This document shows, piece by piece, positions 12,504-25,395 of a DNA stretch of 64,000 nucleotides. How positions within the stretch are numbered: the stretch's first letter is position 1; the number at the start of each line of letters is the position of its first letter. Under the pieces are notes generated by a model, which made no database searches, was not told where the DNA came from, and was given only the letters and a program-made list of their open reading frames with translations. A program made the translations under genes and the position numbers. Origin of the DNA: Wuchereria bancrofti (taxonomy: Eukaryota > Nematoda > Chromadorea > Rhabditida > Onchocercidae); contig SSBO01000003.1 of the NCBI GenBank assembly GCA_005281725.1, forward strand, positions 6,992,776 to 7,056,775, written 5' to 3'.

Positions 12504-13330
12504 ACACATACTCATACCTACGTACATACAAATTTACAATCTTATAATTTGTATCAGTGGGAAGTATTTCTGTTTTTTTTTTTCAAATTTCTATTTTTAT
12601 TTTCAGTTTATTTACTAAATTTCAATTGGAAAAATGCTATAACATTCTTAAGAAATTGTTCCATTTAATTCGTCTTTACTATCTACAGATGTGTACTGTG
12701 AAGGCACATCGGTGTTAATTAAGCAATATTTGTAATTTTCAAAAAAAAAAAAAAAAAATTTATTATTGTATTTTATTTAGATATTTCCATCATTTTGTGT
12801 CCTTTTCATCTTACATTTCATTTCATTTTGATGATTTTTACACAACATTTTGTTATTAACTAATAATCCATTCATGTCACCACATGAACTCAAACTGAAA
12901 CTGTCATATTCTGCAATTTTCACATATATTCTTTATTATTTTTAAATTATTCACAACAAAAGTTCTATTTTTTTGTTTATTTCTATCATTACTTGAAGTT
13001 GCATTTGTATTTTATCTTTCATTTAATTGATTGTTATCTGTTTCTCATTTCAGTGACAATTTAAAAGCTTTATTTTTTCAAATTTTCCATTCCAAAAAGA
13101 AGAGAAATGTATATTTGGAAATATTGCTGTTGTTTATTGTTGTATAATCATAATATGTGAAAAGAATCATAGTAGTTATTTCAGACAGTTTGAATTTTTC
13201 CATGAACTTATCATTGCTTTTTATCATTTCGACCTTATCATTCCGATTATATTCTGCTTATAATGAATCATCTGATTAAATATTACAGATTTCAGCAAAT
13301 GTTTTACGCTTATATTAGCATCAATAAACA

Positions 13331-16300
13331 ATGAAATACATGTTAATACGGGAAAATGTGAATGTATTGGATTTACCTGATGAAATCATTGAACAGATCT
13401 GTTCCTATATTTCACCTGTTCAGGTTCTTTCTTATTATTCTCAAGTAGAGATCACTTAATTAATTATAAATGTCTAATTAAGATGGAAATAAATGCATGT
13501 TATGTAAAGTACAGTGATTCTACTCCACACAAACATACTTCATTTAAAATGTGATATAGTAAGGCTTAATTAAGCATTCATTCTTAGAACGATATCATTT
13601 CTAATTTATACAAATGACTTCCTATTGGATTTGAATTGTTGAAAAAAAGCTTGGCTATCAACATTATTAACAGTTACTGATTGCTTCAGTTATGTTTATC
13701 AGGATGGGATAAGATCAGCAAAGGATTCAAAGATATGCTACAACAAATATATAAAAGCTGTCGTATACTGGATACAATAACAGGGCAAGATTACAGATTT
13801 TTCGAGCAATTCTGTTTGCTTCAAGCTTATGAAGATAAGGTTTGGTTCTTCGAAACATCTTATCTTTCTTCATAATACACATTTTTACTAAAATCATCAT
13901 AATTGATTTTCAGCTGTCAATTTTTGATTAATTAATTCTCATAATATAGCAAATCAACTTAAACTCTATGCATGAGTTTAGATCCTCATAAGAAAGCTCG
14001 AAATTGTTATTCGAAATATTTTCCCACATCTTACGATGCTTACCGTTTCTGCGGGAACACTTTGTGCAGGTAGAAATTTTTGGCAAGTGCGGTTATATTT
14101 TAAGTGTTATTATGCTTGTTGCCTGGGATTGATATGGCTTAATGTAGTCAAAATATAACCGTATATATGCTTCGAAAACTTCAAAAAGTTTGGTAAACAT
14201 TCTTTGAAGCGTTGTAAGGATAAAGAAATCGATACCGGGCCTAATGAAGGACTTCAATCCTAATATCATGTAACGAATCCATAACAGGTTAAGATAATTA
14301 ATGTCAAATTCTCTTTAAAAAATTGTAATAATTTGTGCTGTTTCAGTTTTAAGGTGTGCCGTCAAATTTGAATCCATTTTCTTGATTCCAAAACTGCGTT
14401 TTCTTCATATATTGTTAGGCGATAAATGTGGTGTTCTTACTAACAATCATATATTAAGTGATTTTATTGCAGCTCGGTTTGTTCCTCTTAAAGTAATCAT
14501 AATTTCATTGATTTATGTCTGTTGCTTTTTTAACTATCAATATTCTGTTGCTATGATTATCAAAAAATAGTTTTCTAAATATCCCACAATTCTGATAACT
14601 GTTTCCATATGCAGCCATTTTTGAAGTTGTTAGTTTTCCGTACAAAAACTTTTTAGAATGTTTGTCAACGAACTGAAATTTGTGGAACTATCGGTGACAT
14701 TGTCACCAGATAGTGAAAAGTTCATAACCTGCTGTAGTTTTCGGAACCTTCTTCGCTTCTTGATGGAAATAACAGGAAACACTGGTAAGTTCTAATGATT
14801 AATTGGATTAATTGGTTATTGTTCTGTTTATAATATATATTTTTTTAGGTATAAGTAAATGTGGATTCCATATCCTGTTCCAAATAGAAAAAATTAAAAA
14901 AAAAAAAAGTTTGGCGATTAATTTTTTGTTTTTGTAACAAAATAGAGAATTTTTGTGTATGAATAAGTGTGAGAAACTTCACGATTTATTTATTTTTGTC
15001 CATTTTTTAAATTGAATGTTATTTCTTGCTAAGCAGAGAATAAATTGTTTAAAATTAGAGACTTTTTTTTTCTCAGGTTTCATGAGAGCACAGTTTTTGT
15101 GTGTGGAATAAGTGTGAAAAATTTCATGATTAAATGAATGAAATCAATGAGATTATCGAGATTGAACATGTCTTCATTTTCAGGAACATGGTCTTTATGC
15201 CTCAAAGATAAAACGAAACAATCACAAGGATGGTTCAGCCCGTCAGAGCTATCTTCATATCGGGTTACTGCCTTCATTGCATACGTAAGGATAGTACTAG
15301 AGTTGGGTATATCGCTTCATACATTACGGTTGGTTGATGAACTGAAGATGTCTCTCTATATGATGGTTATGAAGAAGAGACAGCGTTTTCTATATATGTA
15401 TAATGAATACAAAGTAAGAATAGCTGCATATCTGCTACAATATTGTATATATTACGATACTAAGTGGACCAATTTTTTCTTGCTTTTTCTGATTTCATAT
15501 TGACTTACTTGATGTGTTTTCATTGAAATGTTAGTTTAGAATTTAGTTTTAGTATTTGTTATATCAAGTTTTTCCATGATGTCTTGTTTATCTCATAAAA
15601 TAATTTTTAACCAGGAAAATATTATCTGTGAAGCCGAAATTAGGTTAATCATCGTGCTTCTTTATTTGCTTGTCTAGAAATATTTTATGAAAAGCAATGA
15701 ATATTGTATAACAGCTTCTTTCAATCTTTTTTGTGGAAATCTTTTTTTTCTTTTTTTTTTCAGCAATGCAAGAATTTGATCATATGTTATGATATCGGAA
15801 TTATTGCACCATTGTTTCCACCTGTTAATGAAAAATATTATCAGTTACAACAGGTTGAAATAATATCTTCACATGTCCTTTATAAGGATGAATTCTTGAA
15901 ATATCTTTCGTTAGCATCAAGTAAGTTTGGCTGAATTAATAAGAATTTTTTAGAAACTTAAAATTAATAGCAATGCAATAGAAGCTCTTTCACTCATATT
16001 GCATTAATTTTGAATAGTACTTATTTTCTCGCACTAATGGTCGGACCATATTGTGTTGTGATTTGTGTTTTACTGACATGGAAAAGGAACTGAATCAAAA
16101 GAGAGAAGCATACACTATATTGTTTCCGGAATACTTTTTCTTGAAAAATGCTTTTATTTGTTAAAATAGTCATAAGAAATTGAATAAATTAATATTTCTA
16201 ATTACATTAATTGTTGCTAATCATCAACATAGATATCAAAGTTGTACGCATTCTGTTGCCGTGTCATTGGACTGAACGAATGGAGCGATGTGCATTTGGA

Positions 16301-16393
16301 TATTTCCTTAATGCTGACTTTACATGTTTCATGAAATATGGATGGGCTTCATTGTCTCATTATATTCCTCATGCTTCTCTTGTTTTTTCATGA
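13331..16393 (+). CDS. Divergent F-box protein
   Basis: Eight exons close in frame to 378 residues: 13331-13423, 13690-13839, 13982-14069, 14347-14476, 14657-14784, 15184-15413, 15764-15920 and 16233-16393. Residues 13-35 (VLDLPDEIIEQICSYISPVQ and following) have the LPxE....I..Y..P pattern of an F-box, split by the first intron after Gln31. Such proteins bind SKP1 in SCF ubiquitin ligases and select substrates. The remainder is leucine- and cysteine-rich without a recognisable WD or leucine-rich repeat, so the substrate arm is undefined. Exon 4 is best ended at GCTCG|GTTTGT, because only this phase keeps exon 5 open. The F-box match is short, so the assignment rests on one motif. Confidence 0.7.
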
Positions 16394-19300
16394 AAATTTT
16401 TTATTGGTTGCTATGTTCAAAAAACATCTGTTTTTCTTTTTATTTATCTACACAGATATAATTCTCTTATTATATATGTTATATTAGGTTACTTTTTATT
16501 CTACTTCTCTCTTCTAATAATAGCTAGCAAATCATTTATGATTTCAAATTGATTTAAGTATTAAATGACTTTTAGTCTTCGTTGTTAACAGTATGAACTC
16601 AGCTGCTAGAATAGTTATAGATATTACTTTGATGCTATTCAACCAAATCTCTAACTTTTGACTACTTCACAATCGGAATTTTGGAAATTATTCAAAATCT
16701 CGAAAGTGAATTTCTTTGTTTCATTTAAATTAAACCTTCACCGTATTTTATTTTGATATTTTCTAAATCTACAATATTATCTTTCAAACTTTATCGATGT
16801 TGATCTCGCATTTTCCTGTGTAGATATTATTGTTATTTCACTCTGTTTTGATTAATAATTATATTTGCACTTATGTATTTCAAATTGAATGTTCAAAGTG
16901 CTCGATAATAGCAGAAACTTTTCGTCCATAAGCATCTGTTTAAGATACTTAAATTATTGATTCACTTTCGTTATCTTGGTTGCATCATAGATTCATTTTT
17001 ATATTGGGTAACACCATGCTATGCTATCTAGATTATCTTTAGTATAACCTAAAATTGCTATATCTTATGATTGTATAGTTTTAAAATTTTCTTAAAGAAT
17101 TTTATATAAGCAGCGTTCTAGTAGCGTTTATGTGATTCGAACATACACTGTCGTATAAGTTACATCCGTGGTTCAGCTAGTTTGATTAGTTGTATTCTTA
17201 CATGGGTTAATGATGAGACGTGAAAGAGGAAGAACGTTGAAAGTTTTCATCCTATTAAAGCATAAGTTTAAACTAGTATTGTTATGAGATCCTTTTATAA
17301 TGTACTTCAGATCAGAAGCAATACATTAGTTCCTCTATTATCTAGTCATTTGAATTCTCGATAATTTAAGAGAAAGTTGATATTTTATGGAAGAATTATT
17401 TTACGGAGAAAATGAAGAAAATGGATAAATTTGATGTTGTTAATTTGTCTGAAAAAACTTTTTTCTCTTTTACTAGTAGTGAGCAACACTTAGTGCACCT
17501 ATATCTTCAAATTATTAAAAAAAAAAAAAAAATTGGTTTATTTTAGTGAAGGCTTGGTAACACTATGCTTTATGGTAAATCATATTTTCATTGTTTTTTC
17601 GAAAGTATTGCTATGCATATATTAGCTACTTTTCTACTACATTAAATATCTTATTGATACATTATGATAGCCTCTTTAGTAATTTTATGTTTTGTTTGTA
17701 CATTTATTGTTACTAGAGATACTTATTCTAGCAACTTGAATTCATGACAAAGCGATGGAATTAGAGTTTTATTTTCTTTTTATTTTTTTTTTCTTTCTTT
17801 TGCTCTGTTTTATGCTTCACATTTCATCAATTCAAGCTTTTAATTTTCATTGTTAAAAATGTAAATAAATTTTTTTTTATACGTTATTTAAAAATAAATC
17901 TTTAGCATTGGTGAATTTTTGCTTTGAATTTATACCCTGTTGTTACTAATCATAATTAGATTTTCATCTTGTTGGATAAGAATATGGAGTCAAGTTCAGA
18001 TTTGTGACAGTAAGAGCAATGCGACATTTGCTGCAACTATTTAAGCAGTTCATTAGCATAAGATACGTAAGGTTGACAATAAAATATTCATGAGATGGAT
18101 GACTTATCTATTGCGTTGAACCTTTTCAGTCATCATTAAACAATTTCATCTGTCATTTCATCATTCTATCTTTCTTACTTCCCTACACTTCTCAGGATGT
18201 ATTACAAGTATGTATTTTTCTCGTGCTTGTTTCATGACGGTTTTGAGATATTTCATTCATAACACAATCCTTTAGAGTCGTGCATAGAAAATTCTTAAGT
18301 TTTAAATTTCAACCAGAAAACAACAAACTAAAAACTAGTTTCTTAACCCAAACATATGTGCTGAAATTGAAGGAAGGAAATAATATTTATGTGAAATTGT
18401 TTATTTGAACAGAGTAAGCCGTAAATAAAAGTTGCTCATATGCAAGCTGTTTATTGTAAACAACTTTCAACGAGAAATCTTGTAATTTATTTGCAATCAT
18501 GAAATTGATATTTATATTATTATCTTAACGTTAGAAATTAATAATTATTAACTGATCTAAAATAATAGAAACGTGAAGATACATGAAAATTTGTTGTCCG
18601 TGTTCATTTTAACAGTAATGATGATAATTAAATTGGCACAGTCGTTAGGGATAATAAACTTTCTTTGATAACCTAAATATGCTTTGAAAACGAGTGATAA
18701 AATTAAACCAATTATGTGATAAAAATAACTGCCATAATGTTAGTTCGAAATGTAAGTTGCAACTGCAGTATTAGTTCATAATCTGATTAAATAAAGCGAA
18801 ACTTTTTTATTTTTATGCTCATGCAATCAATTAATTATCGGAACTATCCAATCAGTCTTTTTCACTTTCAGTCTTCTGTCTTTACCTTCAAGAATTTATC
18901 AAACGCTTGCTGATACCATATCAATAACTATTTTAATAGTTTCACAGACGAACAATTACACTCAAATTTTCGTGCAAAAGAAAATTTGCCTGAAATTTTT
19001 GTTAATTAAGATTTTTTGAATGCTTAAATTGGCTATAATCAGATGATGCAATAAGCAAATTTCTCTCAAACTTTTGATGTAAAAGAAAAAGATTCTTTAA
19101 TAATAGCATTTCGATAAATGAATCTTTTCATGGAACTTTTGCATATTTTTTTCTCTTAATTACAGTAAAAGTTTCCTAAAGGAAAAAATTACATTTTCCA
19201 TCCATTCTTTTCTCATCAAAGTGTGGATTTTAATATGAAATGATTGAAAATTGAAACGGACAAAAAAATGAGCGACAGATGATGGAATCACTCATTTAGA

Positions 19301-19966
19301 TTGTTATGATCAAAGAAGGAATTTATATCAGTGACGGCAAATAGGCGCCATTGTCACACAAATATTTTTTAACTCATTGCGCCAAATATATGATTAATTT
19401 ATTTCTTTTTTGTTGCATCGATGGAAATAGTATCGCTTTTGTATTTACAATTTGCAGCGTACTGAAATGTGAAATTGAGAAAAATGAACTACCATTAATC
19501 TTCCAAATAGTTACACAACCGATGATAGCATATTCGAAACTAAACCGATGTTGGCATATTTAAAATTGTTTACTTTCCAATCAATCAATATTTCCTATAT
19601 TTCAATATTATATCATAACCGATGAATAGCATATTTGAAATTTACTTTGAAATCAATTAATATTTTCTATCTTTTAATATTGCATCATAACCGATGGTAG
19701 AAAACAACAGATATTCTCGCCAAAATCTTTATTTCTCACCTCATTGCATTTTTTCAATTCATATATTTTCTCATTATAATATACTTCAATTTGTCGTTGT
19801 TATCTGTTAAAATATAAATTGAACAAATGAAAATGTGAAGATTAAAATTTTTGATGCGATTTATAAACGGGTGAATAGTGGAAATGTAGAGATAGATTGA
19901 AGGATGGATACTAATAGCATGAGTGACAGGTTTAGATCACTCTCCTGGATAATCCCTTCGAATTGC
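16394..19966. other. Intergenic, no supported gene
   Basis: Lies between convergent genes (F-box + and collagen -). A 36-codon plus-strand frame near 17980-18090 contains an arginine-spaced peptide but has no start or clean splice sites. A block of diverged tandem repeats occurs at 19518-19695. An A/T-rich run at about 17516-17532 is visible. Confidence 0.4.
19518..19695. repeat. Diverged tandem repeat, unit about 73 bp, keyed by AACCGATG
   Basis: Two adjacent units (about 19543-19617 and 19618-19691) align along their length: ACCGATG..GCATATTT.AAA..TTTACTTT..AATCAAT.AATATTT.CTAT.TTT.AATATT..ATCATA. Partial units flank them at 19518 and 19690. The copies differ at many positions, so the duplication is old. 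It sits about 280 bp beyond the 3' end of the collagen gene. Confidence 0.75.
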
Positions 19967-21170
19967 TTAATAGCCTGGAGCGGTTCTGGGAGGTGGACAA
20001 TGGTCACAACTGCCTCTTGATCCATCGGGACCTGCTTCTCCTTGCTCACCATTTGGACCATCATGTCCTGGAGGACCATCTTTGCCGTTCTGACCTGGTG
20101 GTCCACGTGGTCCCGGTCGTCCGGGATTGCCATCTCGTCCAGATGGACCTTGGTCACCTGGTGGTCCTGGTGGTCCTGGTGGGCCAGGTGGTCCTGGTGG
20201 TCCGGGCATCTGAAATTTTAAGGATTATTGGAAATAATTCAAATCCAACATCTTCATGATTTTTCAATACTGAGAGGGTAACAAAACAAACCTCAGTCTG
20301 TACACCTGGTTTTCCTGGTTCGCCAGGTGGGCCTGGATTTCCTCTAGGTCCATTCGGTCCTCTTGATCCTTGTGGTCCCATAGCACCTGGTTCACCAGGC
20401 TGTCCGCTAGAACCTTTGTCTCCCGGCAATCCTCTCTGTCCTTTTGGTCCTGGTTTACCTCGTGGACCTGGTGGTCCTGCAGGACAATTGAAACACCAAT
20501 CTCGTTCAGTTGGCTGAAATTTCAGATTATCCATAAAATTATAGTTTTCTATGACCACTAGAATTTTAAAATAAGTTTTTGATATTGAAAAAAAAAATAC
20601 CAGAATACAAATGTTGAAAAGTTTTAGTACGGAAAATCAAACGGTATGAGCAAAATCGTGGTTTCAAAATGAATCGTTGTACTGAACAACTTACTAGTTG
20701 GCCTTCTTGAGCATCTGGACCTGGCATACCGGGCTTGCCAGGTGGACCATCTCGACCACTATCACCATCTTGTCCAGGTGGGCCTGCTGGACCAGCAGGG
20801 CCAATACCGCAACTGCAACATTGGAACATCGCCTGCCTCTTTTGCCTTTCTTTTTTCAATGCTGAACGCGATGATTCGAGCTAAAAAATTTCAAATTTTT
20901 TATGATAGCAATTTTTAATATATCCATATTTATATTTTGGAAAAAATATACTTTGGTGAATTCTCCTCGTAATCCGATTGCGCGTGTTCTGCAGAAGCTA
21001 ATCTCATCTTGCAGGTTAGACTGCACATTTTGCATGTAAGTGCAGAGCATTGGTACGCAAATAATTGCTACCAAAGTAGCTACTGTAGAAACAGCAACAC
21101 CGCAAAAAGCAAGCTTTTTCATGCTTTCCGCCTCAATGAGAAGCTGTTTCGGATCATCGGAATCAATCAT
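19967..21170 (-). CDS. Nematode cuticle collagen
   Basis: Four exons, all phase 0: 21170-20952, 20880-20695, 20513-20292 and 20209-19967, giving 289 residues, the usual size for this family. Residues 1-73 form the cuticle-collagen N-terminal domain with a hydrophobic segment ([21 protein letters not shown]) acting as signal anchor. RQKRQ at about residues 85-89 is a subtilisin/furin-type processing site. Cysteine clusters (CCSCG; CFNC; CDHC) flank three Gly-X-Y blocks, the last beginning with five consecutive GPP-type triplets. The C-terminus [13 protein letters not shown] is typical of a large group of worm cuticle collagens. The product is secreted by hypodermis, trimerised, disulphide- and tyrosine-crosslinked into cuticle. 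Several ATGs exist upstream in frame; ATG 21170 is chosen because [10 protein letters not shown] leads straight into the conserved domain. Confidence 0.95.
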
Positions 21171-24100
21171 CTCGCTACCTGCAACTTGCAGTTTTAGCAA
21201 CAATAATAACATGCAGCACTTGCTAACATATCAAAGATCACCATCCGATATATTAGCATTTCTCTTGATTTGATAGCATACAGCAGAATCAAATTAAGAA
21301 ATAGCATATGGAAAAATTGACGCATTTAAAATTGCCAAGAAAGACAATCTGAATTCAAACTATTCTCATGAACTTTTGTTCCAAGCTTTTTTCTTTGATT
21401 TTTCAAAATTTTAAAGTTTCTAGAAAATTTTCGAAAACTTTTAATTTTCGGACGACTACCAAATGTTACTGATTTTCAACATTCTATTTATATGGCATTA
21501 GTTTAAATTATATTCTTTGGATAAATTTGATAAGTAATAGATGGCATTATTATAAACTAACATTGTATTAACACTGATATCATTAAATTTAATGTTGTTA
21601 TGATAAAATGCTAAAATTTTGCCAATAAACATTATAAAAATGCAATTGATTGCATTTTTGGTTTATTAATGAAAGTTTATACATAAAGTGAATGAACTCA
21701 AAATTTTTTTTTTAGACATTTGTTTACAGTGCTAATAAGAAAATTTTGAGAATAACTGAAAGTAATAATAAAATAAAGAATGATTGAAACAACAAAATGA
21801 GCAAAATGTTATGAAAATGTTTGCACCTGCGAGGCATAAACATTGTTATAATGAAAGTATTTGAAAAGAAATTATCAAAATTCAGTTTTTTATGCTATCA
21901 ATTCATTAGCTATTCTTTGTGACAGGCCATTCTTTTATTACTTATATTGCATTGGGGAATAAAAGAAAAAATAAAATAATGGGAGATCTCGGGAAGAAAC
22001 GGAGCCTATAATGTGGACATTATTACAGTTGAGATCTCATTAAATGAATAAGTGAGAGAAATTTGTAAGTGAAGAAGCAAAAAAATCTTGAACTAAATTA
22101 ATTTTTGATAAAACAAGAATAGATATTCAAGAATGGAAATGTAACTGTTATTTTTTCAATCAAAGAAAAAATATTAATTTCATTACAGAATTAAAAGCAA
22201 AAATTGAAAATGAAGTTTTCATGAGAAATTCCACAACATTTGACGGTAAGGGATAGTGGTAGCATAGGGTCAAATGTCGTTAGTGGTGTAGTGTAGATGC
22301 ACTGCGTCAACCCAAAAGTGGTATACCGTTTTGAACGGCGCAAAGAGTCATTTTATATGCTTTCTGCCCGCAGCACCTGCCTCCCAGGAAAGCGATCGCT
22401 AAGGTGAGACGAGTTACCCTCCTCTGTCAAGTGTCGCTCATTAAGTTACCAAAACAAGAGAGTGAGTACCTCTGGAATGAGAAATGTTATCATTGTCTGT
22501 ATCGCATCGCTCGCTGCAACTGCATGTGCATTTGCACTTCATGCACATATCGTAATGCAATGCATTCCACTGCAACAATCAAAATCTAACTCCTCCTCTC
22601 CCTCTCTCTCTTTCTAATTATCATCCTTATCATCATATCATTATTATTATTACTATAATAGTCATAATCATTCAATATGTAGCATAATAGCAATAGTAGC
22701 AATGACAATAGTGTCACTGCATGCGTGGGCGTTTCATGACAAATTTTTCTCATTAACTAATAATGAATGCTAAAAACCGGATTTTGTGCTCATTTCAGTA
22801 GTATTTCTAATTTTAATTTTGCTGAAAATCTCAATGTTTCTTTTGCTACTTTTCATCTTTTACAACTATTGACAAATATGTAAAACAACAAAAATACCGT
22901 CAGACATTACTTGTATGTGTCACAGGAAAGCAATAATAAAATGAAGGGACAGACAAGACACGTACATACGTAAGAACAAACGTTTGGATAGATAGGAAGG
23001 ATGAATTATTATGTATTGCACGGAAATATTTAAATAAATTCTATTCTTTTCTTTTTTCTTCTTCTGATATAAATTGTTTCCATTTGAAAGGAATGAATTC
23101 TTTTTTTTTTCTTTTTTACATTTCTTTTCCGTTTGCTTTTCTCGTTTCTTTCATTAAAAATTAATGTCTTAGCTATTTTTTAAGGCTAAATTTTTTGTCA
23201 TCCATCTTTCAACATTTCATTATGATTCATTCCAATTGCTGAATGTTAAATGACAGGAATGAAGAGAATGAAAGAAAGAAAGAGACATCGATGGGTAGGT
23301 GTGACAATAAAAAAGGAAAAAGTTAGTTCCATTCCTGTTTCTGTTACTGTCAAACCATATTTGCACTGTTCCGTTTTTTAATCCAGAAAATTAAACATTT
23401 ATATTTTAATTAATATATAATAATTAAAATTTTAACTGATCGAATTCAGTAAACATTCGTTTATAGTTGAAATGCAAAACTTGTAAATTAGTACAATCTT
23501 CCTTAAAATAATTTTTTCAATGATTGATTTTTTTTTAGACAACTGGAACAATTTCAACTTAAAATATTAGAGTGAAAAAAAAATTGAAAAACAACAATAA
23601 CAGTATTTAAGGATAGAATTCCACTAAATTCCATTTAGCAAAACATGTTGATATGAATTTAGGACGAATGTGAAAATGGTACACAGTTAATTTTTTCAAT
23701 TTTAAAAGTGAACATTTGCCATTTTTCTTCCTCTATATTCAAGTTTTGTTGAATATTTCTACAGTAAAAAAAAATGAATGGAATGATATAGTGGAATGAT
23801 TGAGTTTACATTTACAATGATGAATTCCTCATTTGTTTGACAATTTAATGAACTCAAAAAAACAAAACAAATTGTACATTCCTTTCTGCTTCTCAAATCA
23901 AATTCATTCTTTGTTTTTTTCCCGAGAATTACTTACCCATATAGTAAACTATTCCGCTTAAGAAAGAAATTATAATTTTTGACTATGATATTTTACTTAT
24001 ACTTTGAGTGATAGAAATCGTTTTATATGATGGAAAAATTTAATTATAATTTCATTTAACAATTAACCACTTATCACGCAATCAATTGCCAACAATTATA

Positions 24101-25395
24101 TATGGGATTTTTCAAAACTAAAACTATACACTTCATGTCGGCATACTTCATTTTAATCTGTTAGTGATTAATGCTGGAAGAAAATGTTGAAATGTTAAAA
24201 ATTAAAAGGGAGATCAAAATTTTACTTCCAACTGTAAGAAAACTTTTATCAGCAATGACAAGAATTTAATAGCAATCATTAAGCTATCATTTCTAACTCG
24301 ATATCATACAAATAATATTTTTTTTTTATCTGAAAAGATTTTTTATCAACTCTGTGATATCTCGGAATATTTTTGATACTGTCAATTCTATAAATCATAT
24401 ATTTCTGCTCATACGACAACTTATAGACTACTAAAATTTCCGCTTAACACTAAATAAAGTAATATAAAAGTACCAAATTAAGATGAAAAGGAAATTCCAA
24501 TGTATGACAACTCGGTAAACGGTATCAATGATAGAAATGTAATTGAATGAAAAATGAAACATAATGACGTATTGAAAATGAAATTAATGCATTATTTACA
24601 ACACGAAATTTTCATAAATGAAATTGAGGTAATTGGTGTTATTTTTGTTTCATTTAGATCATTGGTTTAATTTGTAATTTAGTTCCTTCGAAATACATTC
24701 TTAAACTAAGCTACCAAACTGCTATTATCAAGCGTTAAGAGTGATAATAGCATTTATTTTTAGCAAAGATTAACAGACATTTCCATAAATTTTTAGCAAC
24801 AACAACAGGAATTTACACCTGAAAATATGGCAGTCAAATAATGTTTGCATTGATAAACATTTTTAATGATATGTACTACTTTGGTTCAAATGGATGAGAA
24901 GAAAAAAAGGAAAGACGAATATTTCTGATTTGTGATTAGTGATAAATTTAATGATATGAAAATGCAAAAACACAAGATATCACTTTACAACAGACGAAAA
25001 AAATAGGCTTAATTTTCTGTAATCCAAATTGCAAACAATTCTACTGATTGAAAGCTTGAAAAAAAGTAATTAAAGTAATAAAAGTTATATTTCGATATGA
25101 GTCATCAAAGTTTTTATAGAGATTACTGAAATAGAATAGTAAAGAATTGTCTTCGTTGTTTTTCTTTTTCGCTTCAAATATGAATCAAAGTTTAATTTAA
25201 TGTATCGTTAACAACAGGTTTATGATATTATGGCTAGAGGAAAAATTTATTTTCAAAACAAGCTAATTTGAAGCATTTCGTTAGATATGACAAACAGTGA
25301 GTTATGAGCTAGATGGTTGAGGCGCAAAAATGCATTCAACGGCATGCGATAATATTTAAATTTCCTAATTTCTGATTAGATTTCTAGTCTTGACA
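21171..25395. other. Long intergenic region; contains a GC-richer island
   Basis: Upstream of the collagen gene. Most is AT-rich without coding signal. The exception is about 22230-22600, which is clearly richer in G+C and CpG, listed separately. A CT run near 22595-22615 and an ATT run near 22630-22650 are simple repeats. Confidence 0.4.
22230..22620. promoter_or_regulatory. GC-richer island, possible promoter or small secreted ORF
   Basis: Composition changes abruptly here. On the minus strand TATAAAA occurs near 22354-22360, about 1.2 kb upstream of the collagen ATG. On the plus strand ATG 22477 opens a 46-codon frame whose first 20 residues (MRNVIIVCIASLAATACAFA) look like a signal peptide. 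A GCGATCGC palindrome lies near 22391. These readings are alternatives; none is proven. Confidence 0.3.

Larger units (their letters stand above)
11156..13330. other. Divergent intergenic region between RanBP3 (-) and F-box gene (+)
   Basis: Two open frames are of uncertain status: plus 11389-11619 (76 residues, includes CHTCERV) and minus 12135-12365 (76 residues, begins MKDAVNERIQSAHF). Neither has a recognised domain or splice partners. The stretch also holds a 37-bp tandem duplication (12430-12503) and a 16-base A run at about 12740-12757. It should contain both promoters. Confidence 0.4.

Noticed and set aside
14080..14165. Inverted pair GCGGTTATATTTT / AAAATATAACCGT in an F-box gene intron
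   Set aside because: Arms of only about 13 bases with a loop near 60; too weak to call a structured element.
17985..18090. Plus-strand peptide FRFVTVRAMRHLLQLFKQF resembling an ion-channel S4/S5 segment
   Set aside because: Only 36 codons between stops, no supported acceptor, and no other channel segment nearby; probably chance.
19963..20259. 98-codon plus- and minus-strand frames rich in Val/Leu/His and Asp/His
   Set aside because: Out-of-frame readings of Gly-X-Y collagen codons; the real collagen exons occupy the same bases.
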